Shown here: piece after piece, positions 44,304 through 54,500 of the stretch
How positions within the stretch are numbered: position 1 is the first letter of the stretch
Layout of the letters: each line of letters starts with the position of its first letter
Assembly: GCA_040756515.1 (NCBI GenBank)
Contig: JBFLYW010000008.1
Span: 1-64,000, forward strand
From: DSXH01 sp020724325
GTDB lineage: Bacteria; Bacteroidota; Ignavibacteria; Ignavibacteriales; Melioribacteraceae
Direction of reading: 5' to 3'
DNA length: 64,000 bases
Translations under genes and position numbers: made by a program
The notes under the pieces: model-generated
Told to the model about the DNA's origin: nothing
The model's database searches: none
Seen by the model: the letters and a program-made list of their open reading frames with translations, nothing else

Positions 44304-45113
44304 ATGGTTGAAGTAGGAAAAATAAAAATTGGCAACGGACTTCCGTTTGTTTTAATTGCCGGTCCCTGCGTTGTTGAAAATGAGTTAATCACTTTATCTA
44401 CTGCAGAGAAGATTAAAAAGATTACAACCGAGTTGAACATTCCTTTTATCTTCAAATCGAGTTATAGGAAAGCTAACCGGACAAGTATTAAAGCATTCTC
44501 AGGTCTCGGAATGAATGATGCGATAAAAATCCTAAAAAAAGTAAAAGAACAGCTCAACGTTCAAATACTAACAGATATACATATTGAAGAAGAAATTAAA
44601 TCGGCTTCGGAAGTTGCCGATGTATTGCAAATACCGGCTTTCCTTTGCAGACAGACCGAGCTTTTAGTTGCTGCCGGTAATTCGGGCAAGACTGTAAATA
44701 TAAAGAAAGGTCAATTCCTTGCACCGGAAGATATGAAACATGTTGTAGAGAAAATTGAATCTACCGGTAATAATAAAATTCTTCTTACCGAACGAGGAAC
44801 TACGTTTGGATATCATAACCTTGTTGTTGATATGCGCGGATTAGAAACAATGAAAGAATTTGGTTATCCTGTTATTATGGATGCTACTCATTCTGTTCAA
44901 ATTCCGAGTCAGGGCGGTGTTAGCGGTGGAGACCGCAAGTTTATTCCAGCTATTTCTAAAGCTGCAGCCGCAGTAGGAATTGCAGGACTGTTTCTGGAAG
45001 TGCATCCTGAGCCGGACAAAGCTTTAAGCGATGCTGCCAGCCAGCTTCCGCTTTCGTCTCTGAAAGAGCTGCTTATTACTATTAAAGAAATTGATTCGAT
45101 AGTAAAAAAATGA
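44304..45113 (+). CDS. kdsA: 3-deoxy-8-phosphooctulonate (Kdo-8-P) synthase, metal-dependent type
   Basis: Condenses phosphoenolpyruvate and arabinose 5-phosphate to Kdo 8-phosphate. The 269-residue TIM barrel has AGPCVVENE, where the Cys marks the metal-dependent class (the E. coli metal-free enzyme has Asn there), plus KSSYRKANRTS, MDATHSVQIPS and FLEVHPEPDKALSD. It heads the kdsA-kdsC-kdsD-lptC-lptA-lptB operon; its stop overlaps kdsC by 4 bp. Confidence 0.96.
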   Translation: MVEVGKIKIGNGLPFVLIAGPCVVENELITLSTAEKIKKITTELNIPFIFKSSYRKANRTSIKAFSGLGMNDAIKILKKVKEQLNVQILTDIHIEEEIKSASEVADVLQIPAFLCRQTELLVAAGNSGKTVNIKKGQFLAPEDMKHVVEKIESTGNNKILLTERGTTFGYHNLVVDMRGLETMKEFGYPVIMDATHSVQIPSQGGVSGGDRKFIPAISKAAAAVGIAGLFLEVHPEPDKALSDAASQLPLSSLKELLITIKEIDSIVKK

Positions 45114-45601
45114 AAAACTATCTGTCTGCAATTCTTAAGGAAATTAATCTTTTTTTGTTCGATCTTGATGGAGTTCTTGTTCATAATAATATATTAACTG
45201 ATGAACAGATTTATGAATTTATTAATGAGATTAAAAACTTTTCTAAAGAATTATCCCGGCTGGGTTTATCCTTCGGAATTGTAACAGCACGTAATGAAGA
45301 TCAATTGATAATTGCACTTAGTAAAATTGAAAATATCATTGTAATTTCATCTACACTTGAAAAAGTAAAAGCGGTAGATGAATTACTTTCCAAACTCTCA
45401 TTAAATTACAAAAATGTATTCTATGCCGGTGATGAAGTTTTGGATTTACCTCTTTTATCAAAAGTTGGATTGCCGGCAACTACTTACCGGGCTAAAAGAG
45501 AAGTAAAAAGATCGGTTAAATATGTATTTAAAGGTTCTAATATAAGTTCTATTTTAAGTGAACTATTAGTTTTAATTAAGAACCTCTCTAACTCAAAATA
45601 A
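45110..45601 (+). CDS. kdsC: Kdo-8-phosphate phosphatase (HAD family)
   Basis: A 163-residue capless HAD phosphatase expected to release Kdo from Kdo 8-phosphate. Motif I is FDLDGVLV (DxD), motif II is VTARNE, and motif IV is AGDEVLDLPLL. The small size and its place between kdsA and kdsD make KdsC the best reading. It differs slightly from the usual DVDGVLTDG (here DLDGVLVHN), so activity is inferred from context as well as motifs. Confidence 0.88.
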   Translation: MKNYLSAILKEINLFLFDLDGVLVHNNILTDEQIYEFINEIKNFSKELSRLGLSFGIVTARNEDQLIIALSKIENIIVISSTLEKVKAVDELLSKLSLNYKNVFYAGDEVLDLPLLSKVGLPATTYRAKREVKRSVKYVFKGSNISSILSELLVLIKNLSNSK

Positions 45602-45615
45602 AATTTAGAGGAAAC

Positions 45616-46593
45616 GTGTCTGAAGAGAAAATTATATCGAAGGGTAAAGAGATTATTAGCATTGAAGGGAATGCTGTTCTAAATCTTATGGACAGCATCG
45701 ATAAAGAATTTGTTAGGGCTGTAAATGTAATTCTAAATGCCAAAGGTCGGGTGGTTTTTACCGGCGTTGGTAAGTCCGGTATTATTGCAAGAAAAATTGT
45801 AGCTACAATGAACTCGACCGGTACTGCTTCAATATTTTTACATCCTACGGATGCTTTACATGGTGACTTAGGCATGGTTAGAAAAGATGATATAGTAATA
45901 CTGATTTCAAAAAGCGGACATACGGAAGAACTGATTCAATTAATTCCGATGCTTAAGCGGATTAATGTAGTTTTAATAGGAATGTTAGGGGAATCTAAAT
46001 CGCGCTTAGCAAAAGAATGCGATATAGTTCTGAATGTAGGTGTAAAAGAAGAAGCCTGCCCTTATGATTTGGCTCCAACAGCATCTACTACTTCTGCATT
46101 AGTAATGGGCGATGCTCTTGCAATAACATTACTTGAGCTGAAAGGATTTTCTAAAGAGGAATTTGGAATGCTTCACCCGGGTGGAAGTCTTGGTAAAAGA
46201 CTTTCTCTTAAAATTTCCGAATTAATGATTACCGGTAATGATATTCCGATAGTTAATGAAGCAGTTTCAATTAAAGATACTATCTTCGTTATTACTTCCA
46301 AAAGATTAGGAATGACTTGTGTAGTTGATGATAACGGTAAATTAACCGGAATAATTACCGATGGTGATTTACGCCGGCTGCTCGAGAAAACTCTTGATAT
46401 AAAAAACCTTTCTGCCGCTGAGGTTATGACTAAAAAACCGAAAACGTTAAATAAAGATCTTCTTGCCTCCTTTGCATTGCAGCAGATGGAAAACTTTAAC
46501 ATTACATCTCTAATTGTGGTAGATGAAAATTACCGTCCGGAAGGAGTAGTTCATTTGCACGACCTTGTTAAGTTAGGACTTCAATCCAGATGA
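45616..46593 (+). CDS. kdsD: Arabinose-5-phosphate isomerase
   Basis: Converts ribulose 5-phosphate to arabinose 5-phosphate for Kdo synthesis. The SIS domain (about 25-190) has GVGKSGIIARKI, STGTASIFLHPTDALHGDLG, SKSGHTEEL and PTASTTSALVMGDALA. Two CBS domains follow (about 205-325, with GIITDGDLRRL). GTG is the start, with AGAGGAAAC ahead. It overlaps lptC by 4 bp. All four CMP-Kdo genes (kdsA, B, C, D) are in this window. Confidence 0.95.
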   Translation: MSEEKIISKGKEIISIEGNAVLNLMDSIDKEFVRAVNVILNAKGRVVFTGVGKSGIIARKIVATMNSTGTASIFLHPTDALHGDLGMVRKDDIVILISKSGHTEELIQLIPMLKRINVVLIGMLGESKSRLAKECDIVLNVGVKEEACPYDLAPTASTTSALVMGDALAITLLELKGFSKEEFGMLHPGGSLGKRLSLKISELMITGNDIPIVNEAVSIKDTIFVITSKRLGMTCVVDDNGKLTGIITDGDLRRLLEKTLDIKNLSAAEVMTKKPKTLNKDLLASFALQQMENFNITSLIVVDENYRPEGVVHLHDLVKLGLQSR

Positions 46594-47126
46594 GACTTTT
46601 AATAATTGTTCTGTGTTTAATTCTGATATCCTGTTCCGATGAAAAAATAAGACCGATTGTTGAAGATGATGCTTCGAAGACGGAAATACCATCCCACGAA
46701 AGCTGGAACTCCAAAATTACATTTACAACAGAAGGGAGACTTAAAGCTGTGCTTTTTTCCGATCATTTGAAAAAATATGAACAACAAAAAGTTACTCTGT
46801 TAGAAGGTGTGAAAATACATTTCTACAATTCAGAACAACAAGTAACAACAACTTTAACATCCTTACGCGGTAAAGTAGATGATATTACAATGGATATGTA
46901 TGCAAGGGATAACGTTGTAGCTGTAAATGACAGCGGTACTGTTCTTACTACTCAGGAGCTTAAGTGGACAAATGCAACCGAGAAAATTACTACCGATAAA
47001 TTTGTATCTATAAAGTCAACTAAAGAAATAATCGAAGGTTACGGTTTGGAATCCGATCAGAACCTTCACAACTATGTAATTTTTAACGTTACATACTCAG
47101 CTGCCGCTAACCAAAAGAAAAAATAG
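46590..47126 (+). CDS. lptC: LPS-export periplasmic protein LptC (lipoprotein form)
   Basis: A 178-residue protein with lipobox LISC (about residues 12-15) in place of the E. coli transmembrane anchor. The mature region has the beta-jellyroll pattern of LptC (VTLLEGVKIHFYNSEQQ, TTLTSLRGKVDDITMDMYAR, TQELKWTNATEKITTDKFV). LptC takes LPS from the LptBFG transporter and hands it to LptA. It lies between kdsD (4-bp overlap) and lptA (1-bp overlap). Confidence 0.88.
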   Translation: MRLLIIVLCLILISCSDEKIRPIVEDDASKTEIPSHESWNSKITFTTEGRLKAVLFSDHLKKYEQQKVTLLEGVKIHFYNSEQQVTTTLTSLRGKVDDITMDMYARDNVVAVNDSGTVLTTQELKWTNATEKITTDKFVSIKSTKEIIEGYGLESDQNLHNYVIFNVTYSAAANQKKK

Positions 47127-48526
47127 TGAAGTATATACTAATAATATCGTTCTATTTCTTGTTTAATGCTGTTCCTTTTGCGCAGACTGAAAGAGAGATG
47201 ATTACAGTAATTGGCGATAGTTTATTCGGTAAAATGATTAACGGCGAAACGGTTAGAGAAGTACACGGCAATGTTGTTATGACTCAGGGCAATGTTAGAA
47301 TTACTTGTGCAAAAGCAGTTCAATACCTTGCAAGAAATGAAGCAGAATTGATTGGCAAGGTTGTAGTTATACAGGATAGTATTGTTATCAATACGGATGT
47401 TGGTTATTATTACGGAGATACCAAAGTAGCTTATTCTAAAACCGGTATTTCGCTTTTTGACGGACATGTTAATCTAAGTTCTAAAAACGGTTATTATTAT
47501 TTTGATGAAAAGCGGGCTTTCTTCTTTGATAACGTAAAATTATTTGATAAGCTTACAACTATGCAGTCGGAGCGTTTAACATATTATAATGACGATGATA
47601 AAGCTGTTGCTGCCGGAAATGTGGAAGTGAGAGATTCTGCCTCAGTCCTTTTTGCCGATAGTCTAATTCACTTTAGAAATACTAAAATTTCGTTGGCTTA
47701 CAACAATATTCTTATCTACGACCCCAAAAATAAATTAGCAATTTTTTCAGACAAGCTTGAAGATTACAACAACCAGAACTATACTAAGATTTATGATAAT
47801 CCAATTCTTGTTAAGGTGGATACGACCGATAGTGGAATACTTGATACGCTCGTAATTTCATCTAAAGTGATGGAATCTTACGACGACTCTACCAGAAGAG
47901 TTATTGCAACCGATTCTGTTTTAATATCGCGTCAGAATTTTGCCTCAATAAATGGCATTACTATTCTTTACCGCGATTCCGATTATCTTTTTACCTATAA
48001 AACAGAAAACGCCGCTTCGCAACCTGTTATGTGGAATGAGAACACTCAATTGATTGGAGATACAATTCATGTTTTTCTTAATGATAACAAGCTGCAACGA
48101 CTATTAATTAATTCCAACGCTTCTATTATTTCATCTAACGAAAAGTACGAGCTTAGGTTCGATCAGATATCCGGAAGAAATATCCAGATGCTTTTTGGTG
48201 AAGAAGGACTTGAAAAAACCGAGGTTACAGGAAGTGTCCTTAGTATTTACTATCTTTTCGAAGATGAAGAACCGAACGGATTATTAAAATCCAGCTCTGA
48301 AAAAACAATTATATTTTTTGAGGATAATACTGTAAAAGAGGTTAAGTTTTACGGTAATCCAGCTAGTGAATATCATCCAGAAAATTTAGTTGAGGGAAAA
48401 GAAAAGGACTTTACCATTCCTTCATTTATTATCATTAAAAATAGACCAACAAAAGAATTGATACTTGGCAAAAGGGCTAATAAAATTTATTCACAATTGA
48501 ATAAACTGCAATCCAATGGAAAATAA
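47126..48526 (+). CDS. lptA: LptA/OstA-type LPS-transport protein
   Basis: A 466-residue exported protein (signal peptide ending near PFAQT) with an OstA/LptA beta-jellyroll domain at the N-terminus (about 20-200, VREVHGNVVMTQGNVRITCAKAV and YNDDDKAVAAGNVEVRD). E. coli LptA has about 185 residues, so this one carries a long C-terminal extension of further beta repeats, as in Bacteroidota/Chlorobi OstA-like proteins; part may replace the LptD N-terminal domain. GTG is the start, sharing one base with the lptC stop. Its end overlaps lptB by 11 bp. Confidence 0.85.
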   Translation: MKYILIISFYFLFNAVPFAQTEREMITVIGDSLFGKMINGETVREVHGNVVMTQGNVRITCAKAVQYLARNEAELIGKVVVIQDSIVINTDVGYYYGDTKVAYSKTGISLFDGHVNLSSKNGYYYFDEKRAFFFDNVKLFDKLTTMQSERLTYYNDDDKAVAAGNVEVRDSASVLFADSLIHFRNTKISLAYNNILIYDPKNKLAIFSDKLEDYNNQNYTKIYDNPILVKVDTTDSGILDTLVISSKVMESYDDSTRRVIATDSVLISRQNFASINGITILYRDSDYLFTYKTENAASQPVMWNENTQLIGDTIHVFLNDNKLQRLLINSNASIISSNEKYELRFDQISGRNIQMLFGEEGLEKTEVTGSVLSIYYLFEDEEPNGLLKSSSEKTIIFFEDNTVKEVKFYGNPASEYHPENLVEGKEKDFTIPSFIIIKNRPTKELILGKRANKIYSQLNKLQSNGK

Positions 48527-49280
48527 ATCGCTGTTACTTAGTGAAGGGTTAAAAAAAGTTTACAAGAAAAGAATAGTTGTAAATAATGTTTCTATTTCTG
48601 TTCAACAGGGAGAAGTAGTAGGACTTCTTGGTCCAAACGGTGCAGGAAAAACTACTACATTTTATATGATTGTAGGAATGATTAAACCTCAGGGAGGAAA
48701 AGTTTTTCTTGATACTAAAGAAATTACGAACGAACCGATGTATAAAAGAGCAAAAAAGGGAATTGGTTACCTTCCTCAGGAAGCATCCATTTTCAGACGA
48801 TTGACAGTAGAAGATAATATTATGGCAATTCTGCAGATGTTAAAACTTTCTGATAAGGAAAGGAAGGAACGCAAGGAAAAATTGCTTGAGGAACTTGGAA
48901 TTGTTAAAGTCCGGAAAACTTTAGGGTATCAGCTTAGTGGCGGAGAAAGAAGAAGAACAGAAATTGCCAGAGCACTTGCTACCGAACCAAAATTTATTCT
49001 GCTCGATGAACCTTTTGCAGGTGTTGACCCTATTGCAGTAGAAGATATTATGAATATTGTTGCTAATCTGAAGAACAAAAATATCGGAATATTAATTACC
49101 GACCATAACGTGCACGAAACTTTGAGCATAGTTGATAGAGCTTATATTTTGATAAACGGATTGATATTCAAAGAGGGAACAGCAGACCTTCTTGCTCGTG
49201 ATTACGACGTTAAGAAAATGTACCTTGGTGAAAAATTTAGATTAGACAGATATTCAATGGATCAGGAAAATATTAAGTAG
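48516..49280 (+). CDS. lptB: LPS-export ABC transporter ATPase LptB
   Basis: Cytoplasmic ATPase of the LptBFG complex. Walker A is GPNGAGKTTTFYMIVG, then GYLPQEASIFRRLTVEDNI (Q-loop region typical of LptB), LSGGERRRTEIARAL, Walker B LLDEPFAGVDPIAVEDI, and the switch His in LITDHNVHETL. The length (254) is normal. It ends the kds-lpt operon; the usual downstream rpoN is absent, and a small minus-strand gene overlaps its last 19 bp. Confidence 0.96.
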   Translation: MENKSLLLSEGLKKVYKKRIVVNNVSISVQQGEVVGLLGPNGAGKTTTFYMIVGMIKPQGGKVFLDTKEITNEPMYKRAKKGIGYLPQEASIFRRLTVEDNIMAILQMLKLSDKERKERKEKLLEELGIVKVRKTLGYQLSGGERRRTEIARALATEPKFILLDEPFAGVDPIAVEDIMNIVANLKNKNIGILITDHNVHETLSIVDRAYILINGLIFKEGTADLLARDYDVKKMYLGEKFRLDRYSMDQENIK

Positions 49281-49438
49281 GATATTATAGATACTGAAAG
49301 TGTATATAGAATAATCAAAATAGATTTTTTAATTCTTCTCTTTCGGATTAACTTTCTCTGAAACGTCCACGTGGCAGTTTCATCCCTTTTGTAATCACCT
49401 TTTTCTATTGACCAATTATTAAAGCCGTTTTCTTTCAT
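49262..49438 (-). CDS. Small protein with one C-terminal transmembrane helix
   Basis: A 58-codon frame fills most of the gap between lptB and the aldehyde dehydrogenase gene. The N-terminal 28 residues are polar (MKENGFNNWSIEKGDYKRDE), then a strongly basic stretch QRKLIRKRRIKK, then a 19-residue hydrophobic tail (SILIILYTLSVSIISYLIF). This reads as a tail-anchored small membrane protein with its N-terminus inside. The Shine-Dalgarno sequence is weak (AAAGAATAAG). It overlaps the lptB end antisense by 19 bp. It could be a chance frame, but the positive-inside rule is well met. Confidence 0.38.
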   Translation of the reverse strand: MKENGFNNWSIEKGDYKRDETATWTFQRKLIRKRRIKKSILIILYTLSVSIISYLIFS

Positions 49439-49560
49439 TTTAACTTATTCTTTGATTTACTACGAAGAAAAAATAGTTGTTTCGAATTTCAAATTAAATG
49501 ATAAATATCACAACTCTAAAACAAAAGTGAGCCAGAAATAATTCATTGTATGGTAAAAAA

Positions 49561-51180
49561 CTACCTATTGAATTCTTTTATAATTTTTTGAATCTCCTCT
49601 TCAGAAACTCCGCTTCCTAATACATTTTCTTTAGTAGTGCCTACAGATTTTCTGCTTACGTTACCAAGCGGGTTAGTAACCGGGTTACCAGCGCGTGCTC
49701 TTAGCCGTTCTTCAATCTGTTTTGTAAAATTTCCGTCTGTTTTAGCGCCAGATAAACTTAACGACGATGGTAAATCGAACGAAGAAAGCGCAACACCAGG
49801 ATTAACAGGACGTGTTTCAAATGCTAATGTCTTTACATTCATTAAATGTTTAGCCGAAACATTTTCCGATACAATTGACCCGCCCCATGTTCCGGGCCCT
49901 AAAGTCATAGACGGCATTAATCCCGTTGTATATCCAACCGCACCAACAGATGAAGGCGTATTTACAACTATTCTGAATGCCGGTTTTTCCAATGCAAATT
50001 TCATTATTACTTCTTTATCATTAGAGTGAATTACGAGAGTATGACCTATTCCTCCAAATTGTAATAACTCAATACATCTGTGGCATCCTTCGAGCCATCC
50101 GTCAACAGTATAAAATGCCAGCATTGGCGAAAGTTTTTCTATAGACAATGGTTCCTGTCTTCCGACAGATGCACATTCTGCAATTAATACCGTTGTATTT
50201 GCTGGAACTGTAAATCCAGCATAATTAGCAATCCATACAGCGGATTTGCCAACTATATCTGCATTTAATTTAGCACCCTTTGCAACAGTGTTCTCTAACT
50301 TTTTCTTCTCTTCTTCATTTACAAAGTAGCATCCAATCCTTTTAGCTTCTTCAATTACTTTTTCGCGTAAAGGTCTATCAACAATTATTGCCTGTTCCGA
50401 AGAACACAAAACGCCGTTATCGAAAGTTGTTCCAAAAACAATATCTGCAACTGCTTTCTGATAATTTGCACTCCTTTCTATAAACGCCGGAACATTGCCC
50501 GGACCAACACCATAAGCAGGTTTCCCGGAGCTGTATGCTGCTCTAACCATAGGTGTACTTCCTGTTGCAAGAATTACTGCTATATTTTTATCCTTCATTA
50601 AAGCTTCGGTACCTTCAAGTGTTGGCAGACTCATACATTGAATTAATCCCTTTGGCGCTCCGGATTTTTCTGCTGCTTCAGATAAAATTCTTAACGCTTC
50701 TTTTGTGCTGTTAATTGATTTAGGGTGAGGACTTGCAACAATTCCGTTTCTGCACTTTAATGAAATTATAGCTTTGAACATTGCTGTGGAGGTAGGATTT
50801 GTGGAAGGAATAAGAGCTGCAACAACTCCCATTGGCTCAGCAATCCTTAAAATCTTTCCATTATTTTGAACATCAATAACACCTACAGTTTTTAGATCCT
50901 TAATCGATTCCCATACATCCTTTGTGCCGAATTGATTTTTAATTACTTTATCTTGCCACTTACCAAAACCGGTTTCCTCGTTAGCCATTTTTGCAAGTCG
51001 TTCGGCTTCTTTATAGCCAGCATCAGCCATTGCTTTTACAACTTTATCAACCTGATCCTGATTAAAGTGTTTGAATTCTTGCTGAGCTTCTTTTGATATT
51101 GCGGCTAAGTTGCGTGCTTCTTGAATCGACTGAAGGTCTTTATCGATATTCATCTGGTATTCCGTTGTTTTCGTAATCAA
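49561..51180 (-). CDS. CoA-acylating aldehyde dehydrogenase with possible microcompartment-targeting tail
   Basis: Converts acetaldehyde or propionaldehyde plus CoA to the acyl-CoA with NAD+. The catalytic Cys is at about 259 in GVLCSSEQ; PSTNPTSTAMFKAI, ATGSTPMVRAAY and GPGNVPAFIE fit the EutE/PduP/AdhE-N class rather than ordinary aldehyde dehydrogenases. At 539 residues it is about 60 longer than EutE; after a Gly/Asn-rich linker the chain ends SEEEIQKIIKEF, an amphipathic helix like bacterial microcompartment encapsulation peptides. No shell genes are in the window. An ATG at 51153 (MNIDKDLQS) is an alternative start. It appears monocistronic. Confidence 0.9.
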   Translation of the reverse strand: MITKTTEYQMNIDKDLQSIQEARNLAAISKEAQQEFKHFNQDQVDKVVKAMADAGYKEAERLAKMANEETGFGKWQDKVIKNQFGTKDVWESIKDLKTVGVIDVQNNGKILRIAEPMGVVAALIPSTNPTSTAMFKAIISLKCRNGIVASPHPKSINSTKEALRILSEAAEKSGAPKGLIQCMSLPTLEGTEALMKDKNIAVILATGSTPMVRAAYSSGKPAYGVGPGNVPAFIERSANYQKAVADIVFGTTFDNGVLCSSEQAIIVDRPLREKVIEEAKRIGCYFVNEEEKKKLENTVAKGAKLNADIVGKSAVWIANYAGFTVPANTTVLIAECASVGRQEPLSIEKLSPMLAFYTVDGWLEGCHRCIELLQFGGIGHTLVIHSNDKEVIMKFALEKPAFRIVVNTPSSVGAVGYTTGLMPSMTLGPGTWGGSIVSENVSAKHLMNVKTLAFETRPVNPGVALSSFDLPSSLSLSGAKTDGNFTKQIEERLRARAGNPVTNPLGNVSRKSVGTTKENVLGSGVSEEEIQKIIKEFNR

Positions 51181-51237
51181 ATATAAAGATAGGGGAATAA
51201 AACTTCAATTAAGTTGAACAGTTACCTTAATGATAAG

Positions 51238-51309
51238 AGACTTTTAGAAAAATCTGAATTTTATTTTTCAGCCGCTTCGATCCTTCGAAATGACAAGCGA
51301 TATTTTTTA
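51238..51309. repeat. Dispersed palindromic repeat, copy 3 (module 2 deleted)
   Basis: GACTTTTAGAAAAATC leads into a module 1 (TTTTTCAGCCGCTTCGATCC to GAAATGA) in the same orientation as copy 2. It passes directly through a single GAAATGACA (51287-51295) to AGCGATATTTTTT. Module 2 and one GAAATGACA, both present in copy 2, are missing, as expected from recombination between the two short direct repeats. Confidence 0.85.
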
Positions 51310-51394
51310 GAAATATCTACTATTAATTTATCGGTGTCAATATTCTACTATGGCTTAGAAAATCTTGCCTTCATATAGTTAATTATTTATTGAC

Positions 51395-51424
51395 TTGACA
51401 TTGTTGCAGCTTCTTACATAAATT
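51395..51424 (+). promoter_or_regulatory. Candidate promoter for porU
   Basis: TTGACA (51395-51400) and TAAATT (51419-51424, continuing TTGC) are 18 bases apart, a good fit to a housekeeping sigma promoter. The porU ATG is at 51513, leaving a leader of about 80 nt. Confidence 0.5.
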
Positions 51425-51512
51425 TTGCACGTAAAATTGGAGAAATAGTATAGAGAATTTGGCTACCGGTTCAAAAAAAATTTTTTTTATAACAATAATT
51501 AAATAAGCCAAA

Positions 51513-54500
51513 ATGAAAACCCGATTCTCTCTATTATTTCTTCTATTTATTTTAAATCTTACTTTATCTGCACAAGATATTAAGATTTTATCTTCCAACA
51601 GTTCTTCTCTGGTACTTGAATACGTGCCGACATATTCTGATACAACCTATCATCTAATTAATGGTGAGAATTACATTAGTCTGAAAATTACAGGGACTTA
51701 CATCGATAATTTTTTACAGACTGGAAGAACTCAAAGACTTGTTAGAGAAGTAAATATTGGTGTTCCTTCAGAATTTGGTAATACAATTCAAATAATTGCC
51801 AGTGAATATTCAACATTACCCGGTAAATATATTTTTAATCCTGAATTAGAAATCGATTCTTTATCATTCATCACAAAATATAATACGGTTACGGATATTA
51901 AAAATGATCCGCCTAATGATCTTGTTGTAATTGGTGAATTTGGATTAATCCGTTCTTTGCCGGTACAATCGATAAAAATTTATCCGGTTCAGAATGATAA
52001 TGATAGGATAAGAATATACAAACGAATAGTAATCAGTATTTCATTCGCAAGAAGTATGAACGAAACCGAATTGATTACCGAAAATTACGTTGAAGGTACT
52101 GTAATTAACTGGGAAGTTGCAAAAAGGTGGGGAGTTAAATCTAACGTACATTTATCAAAAACTTCTTCTACATTAGCAGCCGGAACGTGGTACCGGTTTG
52201 AAACACCCGAAGAAGGTATTTATAGAATTGATAGATCATTTCTCCAATCCCTTGGTGCCGATGTAAACAATTTGGACCCAAGAACTATTAAGATCTTCAG
52301 CAATGGAGGATATAATTTACCAGAGGATTACACTATTCCAACGAACCGGGTTTTTCAGGAAGTTGCAATTTCTGTGGTTGGAGAATCTGACGGCAAATTC
52401 GATTCGGGTGATTACATCCTTTTGTATGGGAGAGGTCCAGAATTCTGGGAATATAATTCCGCCTTTAAAAGAATTATGAGAGTAAAGCATTCTTATTCCA
52501 AGAAGAATTTTTACTGGTTAACTTTTGGCGGAACAACTGGAAAAAGAATTGCAGAAAAACCTTCATTAAATCAGTCCGGTGTTCATCAGCAGCAATTTTC
52601 TCTTGCATATAGAAGTACTGATAAAGATACAATTAATATCGGCAAAACCGGCAGAGATTATTATGGCGATGAATTCAATCAGTCGGTTCCAAGCCGGACG
52701 TATTTAACAACTCTTAATGGAATTCTGCCTTCAACCCGTATCAGCTACAGATTCAGATTAATAAACGGGTCTTCTGGTGATGTACCACTAAGAATTGATG
52801 AAAGTAATAATCAAATTTATTCAGGAAATATTTTTGGTTTTGGTCAAAATAAATATTCATACGGACAGGATCTTATCGGTAATGCATCATTTTCCGGTCC
52901 GCTTACAGATGAGAGAAGTAACCTTAGATTTACAGTTACTTCAACTACACCAGGCACAAAAGTATACCTGGATTATTTCGAAATAGAATATAGAAGACGA
53001 TTAAGCGCTGTAAATGATAATTACATTCTCTTTTCTAAAGATACCACGGCAATAATTCAATATACTATACAAAATTTTTCTAACAGTTCTATCCAGTTAT
53101 ATGATGTTACAGATTACGCCAACATAAAAATAGTAGCTGGTACATCTATAAGCGGCGGTCAGGTTACTTTCCAGGCACAGGAAACAATTAATAAAGTATC
53201 CAAATATATTGCAGTTAATCAAAATGCATTTAGAACACCTTCTAATGGAGCTGCGGTTACAATTAATGATATTAAAGGGAATAAATCAGGAACCGAGCTT
53301 GTAATTATTTCTCATAAAGATTTACGTGCACAGGTAGAAAGATACGCTGCTTATAGATCCATTCAATCTCCAAATAAAATCTCTGCATCAATTTATTATG
53401 TAGATGATATTTTAAATGAATTTTCTGCCGGAATGATGGACCCAACCGCAATAAGAGATTTCCTAAAGTACGCTTATGATAACTGGCAAATCAAACCGTT
53501 TTATGTTCTATTTTTTGGAGATGGAGATTACGATTACTTGAATGTAGAAAAAATGAATAGAAATTTAGTACCTACTTATCAATCGGTTGAATCCCTGGAC
53601 GAAATATCATCATATCCAACTGACGATTATTTTGCGAGGGTTTCCGGCAAAGATCTAAGAATTGATCTTGCAATTGGCAGATTAAACGTTCAAAAACTTT
53701 CTGAAGCCCAAATTGTTGTTGATAAAATTATTAAGTACGAAAACAGCCTCGAAAAAGGATTGTGGCGGTCTACTATAACACTTGTTGCAGACGATGGACC
53801 ACAGGAAGTCGGGGTTGACGATGGAAGTATTCACACAGGTCAATCAGAAAATCTTTCTAGGCGCCGAATCCCTAAATTTTTTGATCAGAATAAAATCTAC
53901 CTTGCTGCTTATCCAACTGTAATTTCCGGATTTGGCAGAAGAAAACCGGAAGTTAATAGAGCCATAATAGACGCTGTAAATAACGGTACGCTTATTCTAA
54001 ATTTCTTTGGTCATGGTAATCCTAACGTGTGGACTCATGAAAGTGTTTTTGAAAAATCCTCAACTATACCATTATTAAAAAATGATCATTATTTCTTTTT
54101 AGCAGCGGCTACGTGTGATTTCGGAAAATATGACGATCCTACTCAACAAAGTTCAACTGAATTGATGATTAACATGAAAGATGCCGGTGCTATCGGCGCA
54201 TTTACTGCTGCAAGAGTTGTATATTCAACTGCCAATGCAGAAATAAACGATTCATTATTCACTTATCTATTAGGTAAGAAAGAGGTTAATAATTTACCAT
54301 TTAGAGTTGGAAGAGCTTATTTTCTTGCTAAACAATTTAGAACCGAGGAAAATGATGAAAAATTTCATTTATATGGCGATCCTACTATAAGATTAGCTCA
54401 ACCTGTTTTACCCGCATATATCGATTCGATAAATGGGAAAACCTTAAATACATCGGTTCAGATAAGTGCTCTTGGAAAAGTTAAAATAAACGGCAATGTA

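Larger units (their letters stand above)
51181..51512. other. Intergenic region between the aldehyde dehydrogenase and porU genes
   Basis: This 332-bp divergent gap holds dispersed repeat copy 3 (51238-51309) and a good promoter for porU (51395-51424). No reading frame or RNA gene is seen. Confidence 0.6.

Noticed and set aside
49637..50029. 130-codon plus-strand frame within the aldehyde dehydrogenase gene
   Set aside because: It is a shadow of the conserved minus-strand enzyme, whose active-site motifs are intact.
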